A stretch of DNA of 64,000 bases from Luteipulveratus mongoliensis (GCF_001190945.1 NZ_CP011112.1:3534001-3598000), one strand, 5' to 3'. Counted from the stretch's first letter, positions 41,980 through 50,630 are shown. The notes: generated from the letters alone by a model not told the origin. Made by a program: numbers and translations.

Positions 41980-41985
41980 TAGCCT
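41980..41985 (+). promoter_or_regulatory. Leaderless -10 box for the histidine kinase
   Basis: TAGCCT lies seven bases before GTG 41993 and supports that start. Confidence 0.5.
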
Positions 41986-41992
41986 CGTCGCT

Positions 41993-43195
41993 GTGTCCAT
42001 CCCCGTTCCGAGCCGTCGGCGCCGCCTCTGGGGCGAGTCCTGGCGGATCCTGGCGGCAGCCCTCGTCGGGCTGCTGGTCTGGCTGGGTGTCGCCGGACCG
42101 GACAACAATGTCGGCTACCAGCGCGAAGACCTGTGGCCTCTGATCGACCTGGGCATCGGCGTCGTGACGCTGGCCGCGCTGCCGTTCCGACGACGCTGGC
42201 CGATGTTCATCGCGATAGCGTTCGCGATCCTCACTGCCTTCACCGCCTCGACCGTGGCGAGTGCCGGCATCGCCATGATCTCGCTGTGCGCCCATCGACG
42301 TTGGCGGCAGATCCTGCCGGCCACGATCATCTGGGTCGCAAGCGGCGTCATGTTCGGCGTGATCCACCCGTCCACGAACGACACCCAGGCCGACCGCATC
42401 AGCAACATCGTCATCTCGCTGCTGGCGACGGGCTTCTGCGTCGCCATAGGCCTGTTCATCGGCGCACGTCGTGAGCTGATCCGCAACCTGCACGAACGCG
42501 CGGAGACGGCCGAGCGCGAGCAGTCGCAGCGCGTCGCCCAGGCCCGCGTTGGCGAACGCGCTCGTATCGCGCGCGAGATGCACGACGTCCTCGCCCACCG
42601 AATCTCCTTGGTAGCCATGCATTCTGGCGCACTGACCTATCGCAAGGACTTGTCCCAGGACGAAGTTCAGAGCGCGGCCGCGATCATCCAGCAGAACGCC
42701 CACAAAGCCCTGACCGAGCTGCGCGAAGTCCTTGGGGTGCTTCGAGAGACCACGCCTGCTGGTGCCTCTCCGGAGGCACCCCAGCCCGTCCTCTCCGACG
42801 TCGTGGAGCTGGTGGAGGCGTACAAGCACGTCGACGGTGGGGTCGCACTCGCGCTGCGAGTCGATGTCGACGATGTCCCAGAGCTGGTCTCTCGCAACGC
42901 TTTTCGCATCGTCCAGGAGAGCCTGACGAACGCCAGCAAGCACGCGCCGGGTCAGCCGGTGCGCGTCACCATCGCCGGCGATCCCGGCGAGCGGCTGCTC
43001 CTCGAGGTGCGCAACCCTGTCGACAAGGCGGAGGCCGGTACGACCTCGCCGGTGGGCCTGCCGTCCTCGGGTCTCGGCCTCATCGGGCTGACCGAACGCG
43101 CGGTGCTCTCCGGCGGAGAGCTGCACTACGGGCTCGACCGGCGACACGAGTTCGTCGTCGCGGCATGGCTACCGTGGGACCGTGCCGAGTCCTGA
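41993..43195 (+). CDS. Sensor histidine kinase, NarL/DesK (HisKA_3) type
   Basis: A 400-residue membrane sensor. Five to six TM helices occupy residues 12-165 with no large extracytoplasmic domain, the intramembrane-sensing layout. The dimerisation/phosphoacceptor helix has REMHDVLAHRISLV (His about residue 196), and the HATPase domain has RIVQESLTNASKHAPG (N box) and SGLGLIGLTERA (G box). The downstream regulator overlaps it. By position it probably controls the divergent ABC exporter, an arrangement known for antibiotic-sensing systems; this is inference. Confidence 0.9.
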   Translation: MSIPVPSRRRRLWGESWRILAAALVGLLVWLGVAGPDNNVGYQREDLWPLIDLGIGVVTLAALPFRRRWPMFIAIAFAILTAFTASTVASAGIAMISLCAHRRWRQILPATIIWVASGVMFGVIHPSTNDTQADRISNIVISLLATGFCVAIGLFIGARRELIRNLHERAETAEREQSQRVAQARVGERARIAREMHDVLAHRISLVAMHSGALTYRKDLSQDEVQSAAAIIQQNAHKALTELREVLGVLRETTPAGASPEAPQPVLSDVVELVEAYKHVDGGVALALRVDVDDVPELVSRNAFRIVQESLTNASKHAPGQPVRVTIAGDPGERLLLEVRNPVDKAEAGTTSPVGLPSSGLGLIGLTERAVLSGGELHYGLDRRHEFVVAAWLPWDRAES

Positions 43196-43859
43196 TGCCA
43201 CGCCGATGATTCGAGTCCTCCTCGTCGACGACGACGCGCTGGTGCGCGCCGGTCTGCGAATGATCCTGGGCGGTGCGCCCGACGTCGAGGTCATCGGCGA
43301 GGCCGGTGACGGCCAGGACGCCGTCGACCAGGCCCGGGCAGCGACACCCGACGTCGTCCTCATGGACATCCGGATGCCGCGAATGGACGGCATTGCCGCG
43401 ACCGAGCAGCTCGTGACGACCTACGGCGACCAGGTGCGGGTCATCGTGCTGACGACCTTCGACGCCGACGACATGGTCGTACGGGCGGTGCGGGTCGGCG
43501 CCAGCGGCTTCCTGCTCAAGGACACGCCGCCCGAACGTCTTGTAGCGGCCGTACGCGCGGTGGCCGACGGCGAGCCCATCCTGTCTCCCAGCATCACCGC
43601 CTCACTGATGGCGCGACTCGGATCGGCCGGTGACGACGGACGGGCCACTCGAGCACGCGAGCGACTCACCGTGCTGACCGACCGCGAGCACGAGGTGGCC
43701 CTGGCCGTGGGGCGTGGGCTGTCCAACGCCGAGATCAGCAAGACGCTCTACATGAGCGTGCCGACCGTCAAAGCACATGTGTCGCGGCTGCTCACCAAGC
43801 TGGATGCGTCCAACCGCGTGCAGATCGCCATCACGGTGCACGACGCGGACCTGCTCTGA
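43182..43859 (+). CDS. NarL/FixJ-family response regulator
   Basis: Partner of the preceding histidine kinase. Receiver domain with LLVDDDALVRAG (acidic pocket), DVVLMDIRMPRMDG (phospho-acceptor Asp), VLTTFD (Thr) and LLKDTPPE (Lys), all intact; LuxR-type HTH at the C-terminus (LTDREHEVALAVGRGLSNAEISKTLYMSVPTVKAHVSRLLTKL). GTG 43182 overlaps the kinase end by 14 bases; ATG 43206 (MIRVLLVDD) is an equally plausible start and would give 217 residues. Confidence 0.9.
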   Translation: MPSPDATPMIRVLLVDDDALVRAGLRMILGGAPDVEVIGEAGDGQDAVDQARAATPDVVLMDIRMPRMDGIAATEQLVTTYGDQVRVIVLTTFDADDMVVRAVRVGASGFLLKDTPPERLVAAVRAVADGEPILSPSITASLMARLGSAGDDGRATRARERLTVLTDREHEVALAVGRGLSNAEISKTLYMSVPTVKAHVSRLLTKLDASNRVQIAITVHDADLL

Positions 43860-43983
43860 CCCGCCGCCACGACCCTAAGTCGCGGAAGAATCCCCGGCCC
43901 GGCACGGTGACCGGCGACACGTTGCTCCCTACTGTGGGCATCCACGGTCGGCATGGGGCCGGCCCAGTGGATTGAGGATTCAC

Positions 43984-44592
43984 ATGAGTGCTGTCGACGA
44001 CATTCTCGCGCAGGTCCCGATCGACCAGCTCGCCCAGCAGATCGGCGCTGACGAGGCGACAACTCGGGGCGCCGTCGAGCAGGCCGTACCCGCTCTGCTG
44101 AGCGGTATGCAGGCCAATGCTCAGGACCCCGGCGGCGCGGCGTCGCTGACCGAGGCGCTCGGCCAGCACCAGGGCGACATCCCTGGCCCGGGCGACGTCG
44201 ACCCGGCCGAAGGCGACTCGATCGTCAGCCACATCTTCGGTGGCAACAAGGACGCCGTCGTCAACCAGCTCGGTGGCGTCGGTGGGGCGGGCGGCAACGA
44301 CCTGATCAAGAAGCTCCTGCCGATCCTGGCACCCATCGTGCTGTCCTACATCTCCAACAAGATCCTGAAGGGTGGCGGCGCCCAAGCCCAGCCGGCTCCG
44401 CAGGGTGATGGCCAGACCGCTCCGGCACCCCAGGGTCAGCCGGCGCCGGCTCCGCAGCAGGACTCAGGCGGCGGCCTCGGCGACATCCTCGGCAGCATCC
44501 TTGGTGGCGGTGCCGCTGGAGGCGGCCAGCAGGGCGGCGGGGGCCTCACCGACATCCTGGGCGGCCTCCTGGGAGCCGGTCGCAAGGGCTGA
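43984..44592 (+). CDS. DUF937 (YidB-like) protein with repetitive tail
   Basis: A 202-residue protein. The N-terminal 125 residues form the DUF937 domain (SAVDDILAQVPIDQLAQQIGADEATTRGAVEQAVPALLSGM, then LIKKLLPILAPIVLSYISNKIL). The tail is Gln/Pro/Ala-rich followed by two Gly-rich repeats, GGGLGDILGSILGGG and GGGLTDILGGLLGAG. Function unknown in the family. ATG 43984 has GAGGA about seven bases upstream. The gap before it (43860-43983) holds no clear promoter by eye. A very strong terminator follows. Confidence 0.85.
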   Translation: MSAVDDILAQVPIDQLAQQIGADEATTRGAVEQAVPALLSGMQANAQDPGGAASLTEALGQHQGDIPGPGDVDPAEGDSIVSHIFGGNKDAVVNQLGGVGGAGGNDLIKKLLPILAPIVLSYISNKILKGGGAQAQPAPQGDGQTAPAPQGQPAPAPQQDSGGGLGDILGSILGGGAAGGGQQGGGGLTDILGGLLGAGRKG

Positions 44593-44597
44593 CCGGA

Positions 44598-44665
44598 CGC
44601 CAACGCAAGAGCAGTGCCGTACGCCGGTGACCGGCGTACGGCACTGCTCTTTTCCTGCGTTGGCG
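44598..44665. terminator. Bidirectional terminator between DUF937 and malic enzyme
   Basis: Perfect 21-base stem 44607-44627/44631-44651 with a three-base loop and TTTT at the end, nested inside a second 10-base stem (CGCCAACGCA 44598-44607 with TGCGTTGGCG 44656-44665). It lies between convergent genes. Confidence 0.88.
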
Positions 44666-44671
44666 CGGCCC

Positions 44672-45832
44672 TCAGGCCAGCTCGGCCACCGCCGCGGCCA
44701 CGGCCGGCGCGACCCGCTCGTCGAACACCGACGGGATGACCTCGCCCGCGGTCGGGTGCTCGACCAGCGCAGCGATGGCGGCGGCGGTCGCGAGCTTCAT
44801 CGCCTCGGTGATCGCCGGGGCGCCCGAGTCGAGCACGCCTCGGAAGAGTCCGGGGAAGGCGAGCACGTTGTTGATCTGGTTGGGGAAGTCCGAGCGACCG
44901 GTCGCCACGACGGCAGCGTGACGGGCCGCGACGTCGGGGTGCACCTCCGGGTCAGGGTTGGCCAGCGCGAAGACGATCGAGCGGTCGGCCATCTGCGCGA
45001 TGAGGTCCTCGCTGACCGTGCCACCCGACACCCCGACGAAGACGTCCGCGTCCTGCAACGCCTCGCCCAGGCCGCCGGACAGACCGCGCGGGTTGGTCGT
45101 CGCGGCCAGCCGGCGCTTGTGCTCGACCAGGTCATCGCGACCCGGCTCGACGATGCCGCGTGAGTCACACACCACAACGTCCTGCACACCGCGGCGACGC
45201 AGCAGCCCGGCGATCGCCACACCGGCGGCACCGGCACCGGAGATCGCGACCCGCAGCGACTCCAGGGGCTTGTCGACCACCGTTGCAGCGTTGATCAGCG
45301 CGGCCAGCACGACGATCGCGGTGCCGTGCTGGTCGTCATGGAACACCGGGATGTCCAGCCGCTCCTGCAGCCGACGCTCGATCTCGAAGCAGCGCGGGGC
45401 CGAGATGTCCTCAAGGTTGATGCCGCCGTACGTCGGTGCCAGGCGGGCGATGGCGTCGACCAGCTCTTCGACCGTGCCCGACTCCAGACACACCGGCACG
45501 CTGTCGACGTCACCGAAGTGCTTGAACAGCACCGACTTGCCCTCCATGACCGGAAGCGCGGCGACCGGGCCGATGTCACCAAGGCCGAGGACAGCGGTGC
45601 CGTCGGTGATGACAGCGACGGTGTTGCGTCGGGTCGTGTAGCGGTGCGAGAGGTCAGGGTCCTGGGCGATGGCTCGGCACACGTCGGCGACGCCGGGTGT
45701 GTAGAGCAGTGCGAGGTCCTTGCGGTCGCGCAACGGTTTGGTGGGGACGGACTCCAGCTTGCCGCCCTCATGGGCAGCGAAGACTGGTCCGCTGGTGTCC
45801 GGGCCGGGCTCGGAGGCCAGTGCGGTGGTCAT
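44672..45832 (-). CDS. NAD(P)-dependent malic enzyme
   Basis: Oxidative decarboxylation of malate to pyruvate. The 386-residue short bacterial form lacks the phosphotransacetylase extension. Motifs: LALLYTPGVADVC (catalytic Tyr), LPVMEGKSVLFK (Lys), NLEDISAPRCFEIE and PVFHDDQHGTA (metal site), and nucleotide-binding ISGAGAAGVAIAGL. ATG 45832 is preferred to the frame extending to 46078 because the family starts near the GKLESVPTKPL region; GAGGTGATC is at a reasonable distance upstream. Cofactor preference cannot be read with certainty. Confidence 0.92.
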   Translation of the reverse strand: MTTALASEPGPDTSGPVFAAHEGGKLESVPTKPLRDRKDLALLYTPGVADVCRAIAQDPDLSHRYTTRRNTVAVITDGTAVLGLGDIGPVAALPVMEGKSVLFKHFGDVDSVPVCLESGTVEELVDAIARLAPTYGGINLEDISAPRCFEIERRLQERLDIPVFHDDQHGTAIVVLAALINAATVVDKPLESLRVAISGAGAAGVAIAGLLRRRGVQDVVVCDSRGIVEPGRDDLVEHKRRLAATTNPRGLSGGLGEALQDADVFVGVSGGTVSEDLIAQMADRSIVFALANPDPEVHPDVAARHAAVVATGRSDFPNQINNVLAFPGLFRGVLDSGAPAITEAMKLATAAAIAALVEHPTAGEVIPSVFDERVAPAVAAAVAELA

Positions 45833-46108
45833 GCGGGGATCACCTCGGGATGAACGAATCGGAACGGGCTGCAGGTGCTTGTGGTCCGACAGATGTTGCT
45901 GGACCTGCTGCCGGGTACGGCGATCGGTCGACGCGAGGGTGATGCGCTGCCCGCCACCATGACACAGCAGCGGAAAGATCTCTACAACTTTCTGCCCGCT
46001 GTCATGTTTGCCCGACCGACATTCTGCAAGATCAGTCAAGAATGTCGGTTCTTCACCGAAACGACCCACCTTTGACAAGCTCAGGCGTGCGATGGGACTG
46101 TTCAGCCA
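45833..46108. other. Intergenic region between malic enzyme and B12 riboswitch
   Basis: About 280 bases without a convincing gene. It contains the 5' leader of the malic enzyme gene, an inverted repeat at 46016-46048 and a lone TTGACA (46072-46077) without a matching -10. The promoter of the riboswitch operon must lie here but is not resolved. Confidence 0.6.
46016..46048. promoter_or_regulatory. 10-base inverted repeat, possible operator
   Basis: CCGACATTCT (46016-46025) and AGAATGTCGG (46039-46048) are perfect inverted arms with a 13-base spacer. It could be a dimeric repressor site for the malic enzyme gene or the cobalamin operon, or a transcript hairpin. Confidence 0.5.
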
Positions 46109-46209
46109 CCGAACACCTGTCGGACAGGGGAAGCCGGTGAGATCCCGGCGCTGTCCCGCAACCGTGTGCGTCCTCGGACGCGAGCCGGAGCACCTCCCGC
46201 CAGGTTCGG
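46109..46209 (+). promoter_or_regulatory. Cobalamin (AdoCbl-type) riboswitch
   Basis: The hallmark core reads GGGGAAGCCGGTGAGATCCC (from 46127), then GCGCTGTCCCGCAACCGT, matching the B12-element consensus (GGGAA..GGTG..ATCC....C.G.CCCGCAAC.GT). A likely closing stem pairs CCGAAC (46109-46114) with GTTCGG (46204-46209), and GGAGCAC.. CCGCC occupies the conserved 3' part. It precedes a corrinoid transport and salvage operon, so it most likely represses that operon when adenosylcobalamin is plentiful. Confidence 0.92.
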
Positions 46210-46263
46210 CTCTATTACTGATCCGTCGCGGAGTGCGGACGAGCCGGCCACGAGACCTTGTCT

Positions 46264-46290
46264 CTCCTGCCGATCTCGATCCAGCAGGAG
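46264..46290 (+). promoter_or_regulatory. Shine-Dalgarno-sequestering hairpin downstream of the riboswitch
   Basis: CTCCTGC (46264-46270) is complementary to GCAGGAG (46284-46290), which is the Shine-Dalgarno sequence for ATG 46297. Formation of this hairpin would block ribosome binding, so translational control is predicted. Confidence 0.6.
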
Positions 46291-46296
46291 GTCCTC

Positions 46297-46998
46297 ATGA
46301 GTCATCGTCAGTCCCGTTCGTACGCCCGGCCCTGGATCCTGGTCGCCCTGGGAGTCCTGCTCGCCCTCACGTTCGGCACCGCCACCGCGCCTCGTGCGTC
46401 TGCGGCCGCGTTCCGGTTCTGGGGCTACTACCAGCTCAAGGGCACGTCCTGGACGTTCGCTCCCAAGGGACCGGCGCAGGTCACACCGGCTGATGGCGCC
46501 GTGGAGGGCTGGCGGTGGGCCGTCGGTTCCGAGACCGACACCCGGATGCCGCGCGGCGTCGTGACCTTCGCGCAGGTCTGCGCCGATACGCCTGCCAAGT
46601 CCGGCACCAAGCGAGTCGGCGTCGTCATCGACTTCGGCCGCGCGGCCGACGCGGAGTCCGGCACCCCGCCCACGCCACGCTCCGCCTGCGCACAGGTACC
46701 GACCAAGGCGACTGGCGCCGACGTACTCGCCGCTGTCGCGGCAGTCCGCACTGAGAAGGGCATGGTCTGCGCGGTCGGCAGCTGGCCGGCCACCGGTTGC
46801 GGCGGTCCGGTCAAGACGGTCAGCGCGGCCGCCAAGGCCGTCGACGACAAGGTCACGATCGCCGTGGCCAAGCCGGCGGAGGACAAGGCGTCCAGCAGCA
46901 ACACGATGACCATCGTCCTGGTCGCGGGCGTCGTCGTCCTGCTGCTGCTCGGTGCGCTCCTCACCCTGCTGCGTCGCCGTCGTACCGAGACGGCCTGA
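46297..46998 (+). CDS. SCO2322-family secreted, membrane-anchored protein
   Basis: First gene of the riboswitch operon. The 233-residue protein has a signal peptide (about 1-35, ILVALGVLLALTFG...RASAAA), an extracellular domain with FRFWGYYQLKGTSWTFAPKGP and three conserved Cys (CADT, CAQVP, CAVGSWPATGC), and a C-terminal TM helix followed by RRRR. This layout is that of SCO2322-like proteins found beside cobalt/corrinoid-linked ECF transporters in actinobacteria (recollection). Likely a surface substrate-binding or accessory part of the transporter. ATG 46297 follows GCAGGAGG. Confidence 0.8.
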   Translation: MSHRQSRSYARPWILVALGVLLALTFGTATAPRASAAAFRFWGYYQLKGTSWTFAPKGPAQVTPADGAVEGWRWAVGSETDTRMPRGVVTFAQVCADTPAKSGTKRVGVVIDFGRAADAESGTPPTPRSACAQVPTKATGADVLAAVAAVRTEKGMVCAVGSWPATGCGGPVKTVSAAAKAVDDKVTIAVAKPAEDKASSSNTMTIVLVAGVVVLLLLGALLTLLRRRRTETA

Positions 46999-47019
46999 CG
47001 AGCCGGTGCCTCTCACGCA

Positions 47020-48162
47020 GTGACCAGCCTGGCCGACCGCCTCTCTCCCCCGCGCCTGCTCCATCCCGTGGCGTGGTGGCTGTGGGGACTCCTGCTCGCC
47101 GCCGCTGCATCCCGTACGACGAACCCGGCCTACCTGATCGTGCTCATGGCTGTGGTCGGCTGGGTCGTGCTGCTGCGCCGCGAGACTGGGGCGAGCACGA
47201 CGCTGGCGATCTTCATGGGCATCGCGCTCGTCGCGGTCGCCATCCGGGTGACCATGACCGTGCTGCTCGGCAGTGGCGTCGGCGGTCGCACGGAGATGCT
47301 GTCCCTGCCGCAGGTGCCCCTGCCGGACTGGATGGCCGGGGTGCAGCTCGGCGGTCCGGTCATGCTCGAGAGTTTCCTGGACGCCGTCTACCACGGTCTC
47401 CAGCTCGCCGCGATCCTCATCTGTGTCGGCGCCTGCAACGTGCTTGCCGACCCGCGCCGGCTGCTGCGCTACGTCCCCGCGACGTTGTACGACGTCGGCA
47501 CCGCCGTCGTGGTCGCGCTCACCTATGTGCCTCAGCTGGCGGACGACGCCCGGCGCATTCGTACGGCACGTCGCCTGCGCGGACACTCCGGCCGTGGGCT
47601 CGGCGAGCTGGCCCGGCTGGTGGTCCCTGTGCTGGAGAGCTCGTTGGACCGGTCGCTCACTCTGGCCGCGTCGATGGAGTCGCGCGGCTACGGCCGCGTC
47701 ACCCTCGAGCCACGGGTCCGTAGGCGAGCGACCTTGCTGACGATGATCGGTCTCGGTGGCGTGCTGATCGGCCTCTACGGACTGCTCGACTCCTCGACGC
47801 CGCAGCTGCTGGGACTGCCGATGCTGCTGCTCGGGTGCGGTTGTGCGGTCGCAGCCCTCATGTCTGGCGCACGTCGCGACCGGCGTACGCCCTACCGCCG
47901 CGACCCGTGGGGCATCCCGGAGAGCCTCGTGGTCGCGACCGCCTGCCTCGCCCCTGTGGTGATGTCCGTCGCAGCCTCGCGGGGTGACGCCGGAGTCGTA
48001 CCCCCGCAGGTGCCGGCGGCCTGGCCGACCGTGTCCCTGCTGCTTGTCGGTGCACTCGTACTGCCGATCGCAGCCGGCGCTCTGGCTCCGCGGCCGCCGC
48101 GCCGAGCGGCGCTCGAGGACGCCTACCGGCACCGCGCCGACGAGCTGGAGGTGGCGGCATGA
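47020..48162 (+). CDS. ECF transporter T component (EcfT/CbiQ-like)
   Basis: Membrane scaffold of an energy-coupling factor transporter. The 380-residue protein has several TM helices and the characteristic cytoplasmic coupling helices: RIRTARRLRGHSGRG and AASMESRGYGRVTLEP, whose ARG-type short motifs contact the ATPases. At 380 residues it is longer than a typical EcfT (about 250-270) because of extra TM helices and a C-terminal hydrophilic tail. GTG 47020 follows the surface-protein gene by 21 bases. It overlaps the ATPase gene by four bases. Confidence 0.87.
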   Translation: MTSLADRLSPPRLLHPVAWWLWGLLLAAAASRTTNPAYLIVLMAVVGWVVLLRRETGASTTLAIFMGIALVAVAIRVTMTVLLGSGVGGRTEMLSLPQVPLPDWMAGVQLGGPVMLESFLDAVYHGLQLAAILICVGACNVLADPRRLLRYVPATLYDVGTAVVVALTYVPQLADDARRIRTARRLRGHSGRGLGELARLVVPVLESSLDRSLTLAASMESRGYGRVTLEPRVRRRATLLTMIGLGGVLIGLYGLLDSSTPQLLGLPMLLLGCGCAVAALMSGARRDRRTPYRRDPWGIPESLVVATACLAPVVMSVAASRGDAGVVPPQVPAAWPTVSLLLVGALVLPIAAGALAPRPPRRAALEDAYRHRADELEVAA

Positions 48163-49763
48163 TCGATCTGTACGACGTCCGCGTCACCTATGACGGCGCA
48201 CCCGAGCCGCACCTGAGCACCGGCCGGATCCACGTGCCCGAGGGCGATCTGGTCCTCGTGGTCGGAGCGACAGGCAGTGGCAAGTCGACGCTGTTGAAGT
48301 CGCTCAACGGACTTGTCCCCCACTTCACCGGTGGTCTGCTTGAGGGTCGCGTCGTCGTCGACGGCCGGGACACGCGCGACCACCGACCGCGCGACCTGGC
48401 CGACGTCGTCGGGTTCGTGGGTCAGGACCCGCTGTCGGGGTTCGTCACCGAGACGGTCGAGGAGGAGATCGCTTACGGGATGGAGACGCTCGCCCTCAGC
48501 AGCTCGGCCATGCGCCGCCGTGTCGAGGAGAGCCTGGACGTCCTCGGCGTCGCCGACCTGCGCGGCCGACCGCTCCGTGAGCTCAGCGGCGGTCAGCAGC
48601 AGCGGGTCGCCGTCGCCTCCGTCCTTGCCACTGGGCCGCGGGTCCTCGTGCTCGACGAACCCACCTCCTCGCTCGACCCGGTGTCGGCGGAGGACGTCCT
48701 GGCCGCGGTGCACCGGCTCGTGCACGACCTCGGCGTCACCGTCGTCCTCGCCGAGCACCGCCTCGAGCGCGTCGTGCACCACGCCGACAGCGTGCTGCTC
48801 GTGGAGGACGGCGTCGTCTCCGATCTCCTCGACCCCGGGGAGGCCATGGTGCGCTCGCCCATCGCGCCCCCCGTCGTACGCCTCGGGCAGCGGCTCGGGT
48901 GGGACCCGCTTCCGTTGTCCATCCGCGACGCACGTCGACGCGCGGCCGATCTTCGTGCGGTCGACCCAGGCCCGGCGGCCGAATCTCCCTCAACCGCAAC
49001 GCCCGTCGCGGTCGCCGTCCGTCGCCTGCATGTCCGGCGTCGGGGTGTCATCGTGCTCGGCGAGGTCGACCTCGACCTCCACTCCGGACGGGTGACGGCG
49101 CTCATGGGCCGCAACGGAGCAGGCAAGTCCACCCTTCTCTCCACGCTCGCCGGACTCCTGACTCCGACGTCCGGCTCAGTGCGGCTGGCCGGCGATGTCG
49201 ATCCCTCGGCGACCAAGCCGCGCGACCTCGTACGCACCGTGGGCCTCGTCCCGCAGGATGCGGCCTCCTTGCTCTACCACGACAGCGTTGAGCGCGAATG
49301 TGCTGCCGCAGACGCCGATTTCGACCGACCGGGCGGCACATGCGCCGCTCTCTTGAAGCGCATCGCACCCCACCTGCTCGCCGACGCGCATCCGCGCGAC
49401 CTGTCCGAGGGCGGTCGGGTGCTGCTGGCGCTCGCTGTCGTCCTGACCGGCTCGCCGCCGGTCGTCCTCCTAGACGAACCGACGCGCGGACTCGACTACA
49501 CCGCCAAGGCTCGGCTGGGCGAGGTGCTCCAGGAGCTCGCCCACGACGGACACTGCGTCCTGATGGCGACTCACGACGTGGAGATGGCCGCAGACGTGGC
49601 CGACGACGTCGTACTCCTGGCTGACGGGGACATCATCGGTCAGGGTCCTGCGCGCGAAATCCTTTGCGAGTCACCAGCATTCGCGCCTCAGGTCGCGAAG
49701 GTGATGCACCCACTCCCCTACCTCACCGTGCCCGAGGTGCCGATCCGTCTGGCGGCTCCGTGA
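48159..49763 (+). CDS. ECF transporter ATPase, two fused nucleotide-binding domains (EcfA-EcfA')
   Basis: A 534-residue fusion of two ABC ATPases. First domain: Walker A VGATGSGKST, signature LSGGQQQRVAVA, Walker B VLVLDEPTSSLD. Second domain: Walker A GRNGAGKST, signature LSEGGRVLLALA (LSGGQ altered) and Walker B VVLLDEPTRGLD. Together they energise the T and S components. ATG 48159 overlaps ecfT and the 3' end overlaps the S-component gene by one base, so all parts are made in fixed order. The altered second signature suggests asymmetric ATP sites. Confidence 0.93.
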   Translation: MIDLYDVRVTYDGAPEPHLSTGRIHVPEGDLVLVVGATGSGKSTLLKSLNGLVPHFTGGLLEGRVVVDGRDTRDHRPRDLADVVGFVGQDPLSGFVTETVEEEIAYGMETLALSSSAMRRRVEESLDVLGVADLRGRPLRELSGGQQQRVAVASVLATGPRVLVLDEPTSSLDPVSAEDVLAAVHRLVHDLGVTVVLAEHRLERVVHHADSVLLVEDGVVSDLLDPGEAMVRSPIAPPVVRLGQRLGWDPLPLSIRDARRRAADLRAVDPGPAAESPSTATPVAVAVRRLHVRRRGVIVLGEVDLDLHSGRVTALMGRNGAGKSTLLSTLAGLLTPTSGSVRLAGDVDPSATKPRDLVRTVGLVPQDAASLLYHDSVERECAAADADFDRPGGTCAALLKRIAPHLLADAHPRDLSEGGRVLLALAVVLTGSPPVVLLDEPTRGLDYTAKARLGEVLQELAHDGHCVLMATHDVEMAADVADDVVLLADGDIIGQGPAREILCESPAFAPQVAKVMHPLPYLTVPEVPIRLAAP

Positions 49764-50557
49764 TGGATCGGCGCACCGACCTGCTGCCCTGGTCGTGGGC
49801 CTCCACCGCGGCGATGACTCTGGTGACCGTCGTCGGCGTGCTGTCCTTCACGTGGCCCTTCCTGGTCGACTCCGAGGCCGCGCTGGCTCGGGGCAACAAC
49901 GCCCCCTGGCTGTTTCCGGCGTTGGTCGGACTCCTCGGAGCGGTCCTGCTGGCCGAGCTCTCTCGCGGCGGCATGGACGCAAAGGTCGTGGCGACCCTCG
50001 GTGTCCTGGCCGCGATGGGCGGGGCACTTCGCGTGCTGTCGGCCGGGACCGCAGGGCTGGAACCGATGTTCTTCCTGGTGGTCCTCGGAGGTCGGGTGCT
50101 CGGTCGTACGGCCGGCTTCCTGCTGGGTGCGCTGGCGATCATCACCGGCGCCTTTCTCACCGGCGGCGTCGGGCCATGGACGCCGTTCCAGATGATCGCC
50201 ACGGGCTGGGTCGGGCTCGGAGCCGCGCTGCTGCCCGACTGGAGGGGGCGCGCCGAGCGCTGGCTGCTGGCGGCGTACGGACTGGTCACGGGCCTGGCGT
50301 ACGGCGCGGTGATGAACCTGTGGTTCTGGCCGTTCCTCGGCAGCTCGGCGCCGTCAGGAGCCGGCTTCGACCCCGATGCATCGCTCGCCACTCAGTTGGG
50401 GCACTACGGCGTGTTCTACGGCCTGACGTCTCTCGGATGGGACCTGCCGCGCGGCGTCCTGACGGCCGCTCTGGTGCTCATCGCGGCGCGTCCCGTGCTG
50501 CAGGCGCTGCGGCGTGCCGTCCGCCGAGCCGCCTTCGGCCTACCACAGACACCCTGA
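49763..50557 (+). CDS. ECF transporter S (substrate-binding) component
   Basis: A 264-residue membrane protein with about six TM helices (MTLVTVVGVLSFTWPFLV, LFPALVGLLGAVLLAELS, VVATLGVLAAMGGALRVL, FLLGALAIITGAFLTGG, and two more). It fits the ECF S-component fold and probably corresponds to the CbrT-like group assigned to corrinoids. The riboswitch upstream predicts cobalamin, cobinamide or a related precursor as substrate; direct evidence is lacking. ATG 49763 overlaps the ATPase stop codon (TGATG). Confidence 0.82.
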   Translation: MDRRTDLLPWSWASTAAMTLVTVVGVLSFTWPFLVDSEAALARGNNAPWLFPALVGLLGAVLLAELSRGGMDAKVVATLGVLAAMGGALRVLSAGTAGLEPMFFLVVLGGRVLGRTAGFLLGALAIITGAFLTGGVGPWTPFQMIATGWVGLGAALLPDWRGRAERWLLAAYGLVTGLAYGAVMNLWFWPFLGSSAPSGAGFDPDASLATQLGHYGVFYGLTSLGWDLPRGVLTAALVLIAARPVLQALRRAVRRAAFGLPQTP

Positions 50558-50630
50558 CCTCGCAGAACCGGGCAGCCTTGATTGCCCGGCTACAGTGACT
50601 GAAGGGGTCCGTTACAGGACAGGAGGAAGA

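Noticed and set aside
41849-43147. 432-residue minus-strand frame over the histidine kinase
   Set aside because: Antisense to a well-supported histidine kinase; no recognisable domains.
46072-46077. TTGACA as a -35 element upstream of the riboswitch
   Set aside because: No acceptable -10 lies 16-19 bases downstream, so it is not called a promoter.
46102-48132. 676-residue open frame on the minus strand
   Set aside because: Antisense to the SCO2322-like and ecfT genes and across the riboswitch; composition is low-complexity Arg/Gly/Asp.
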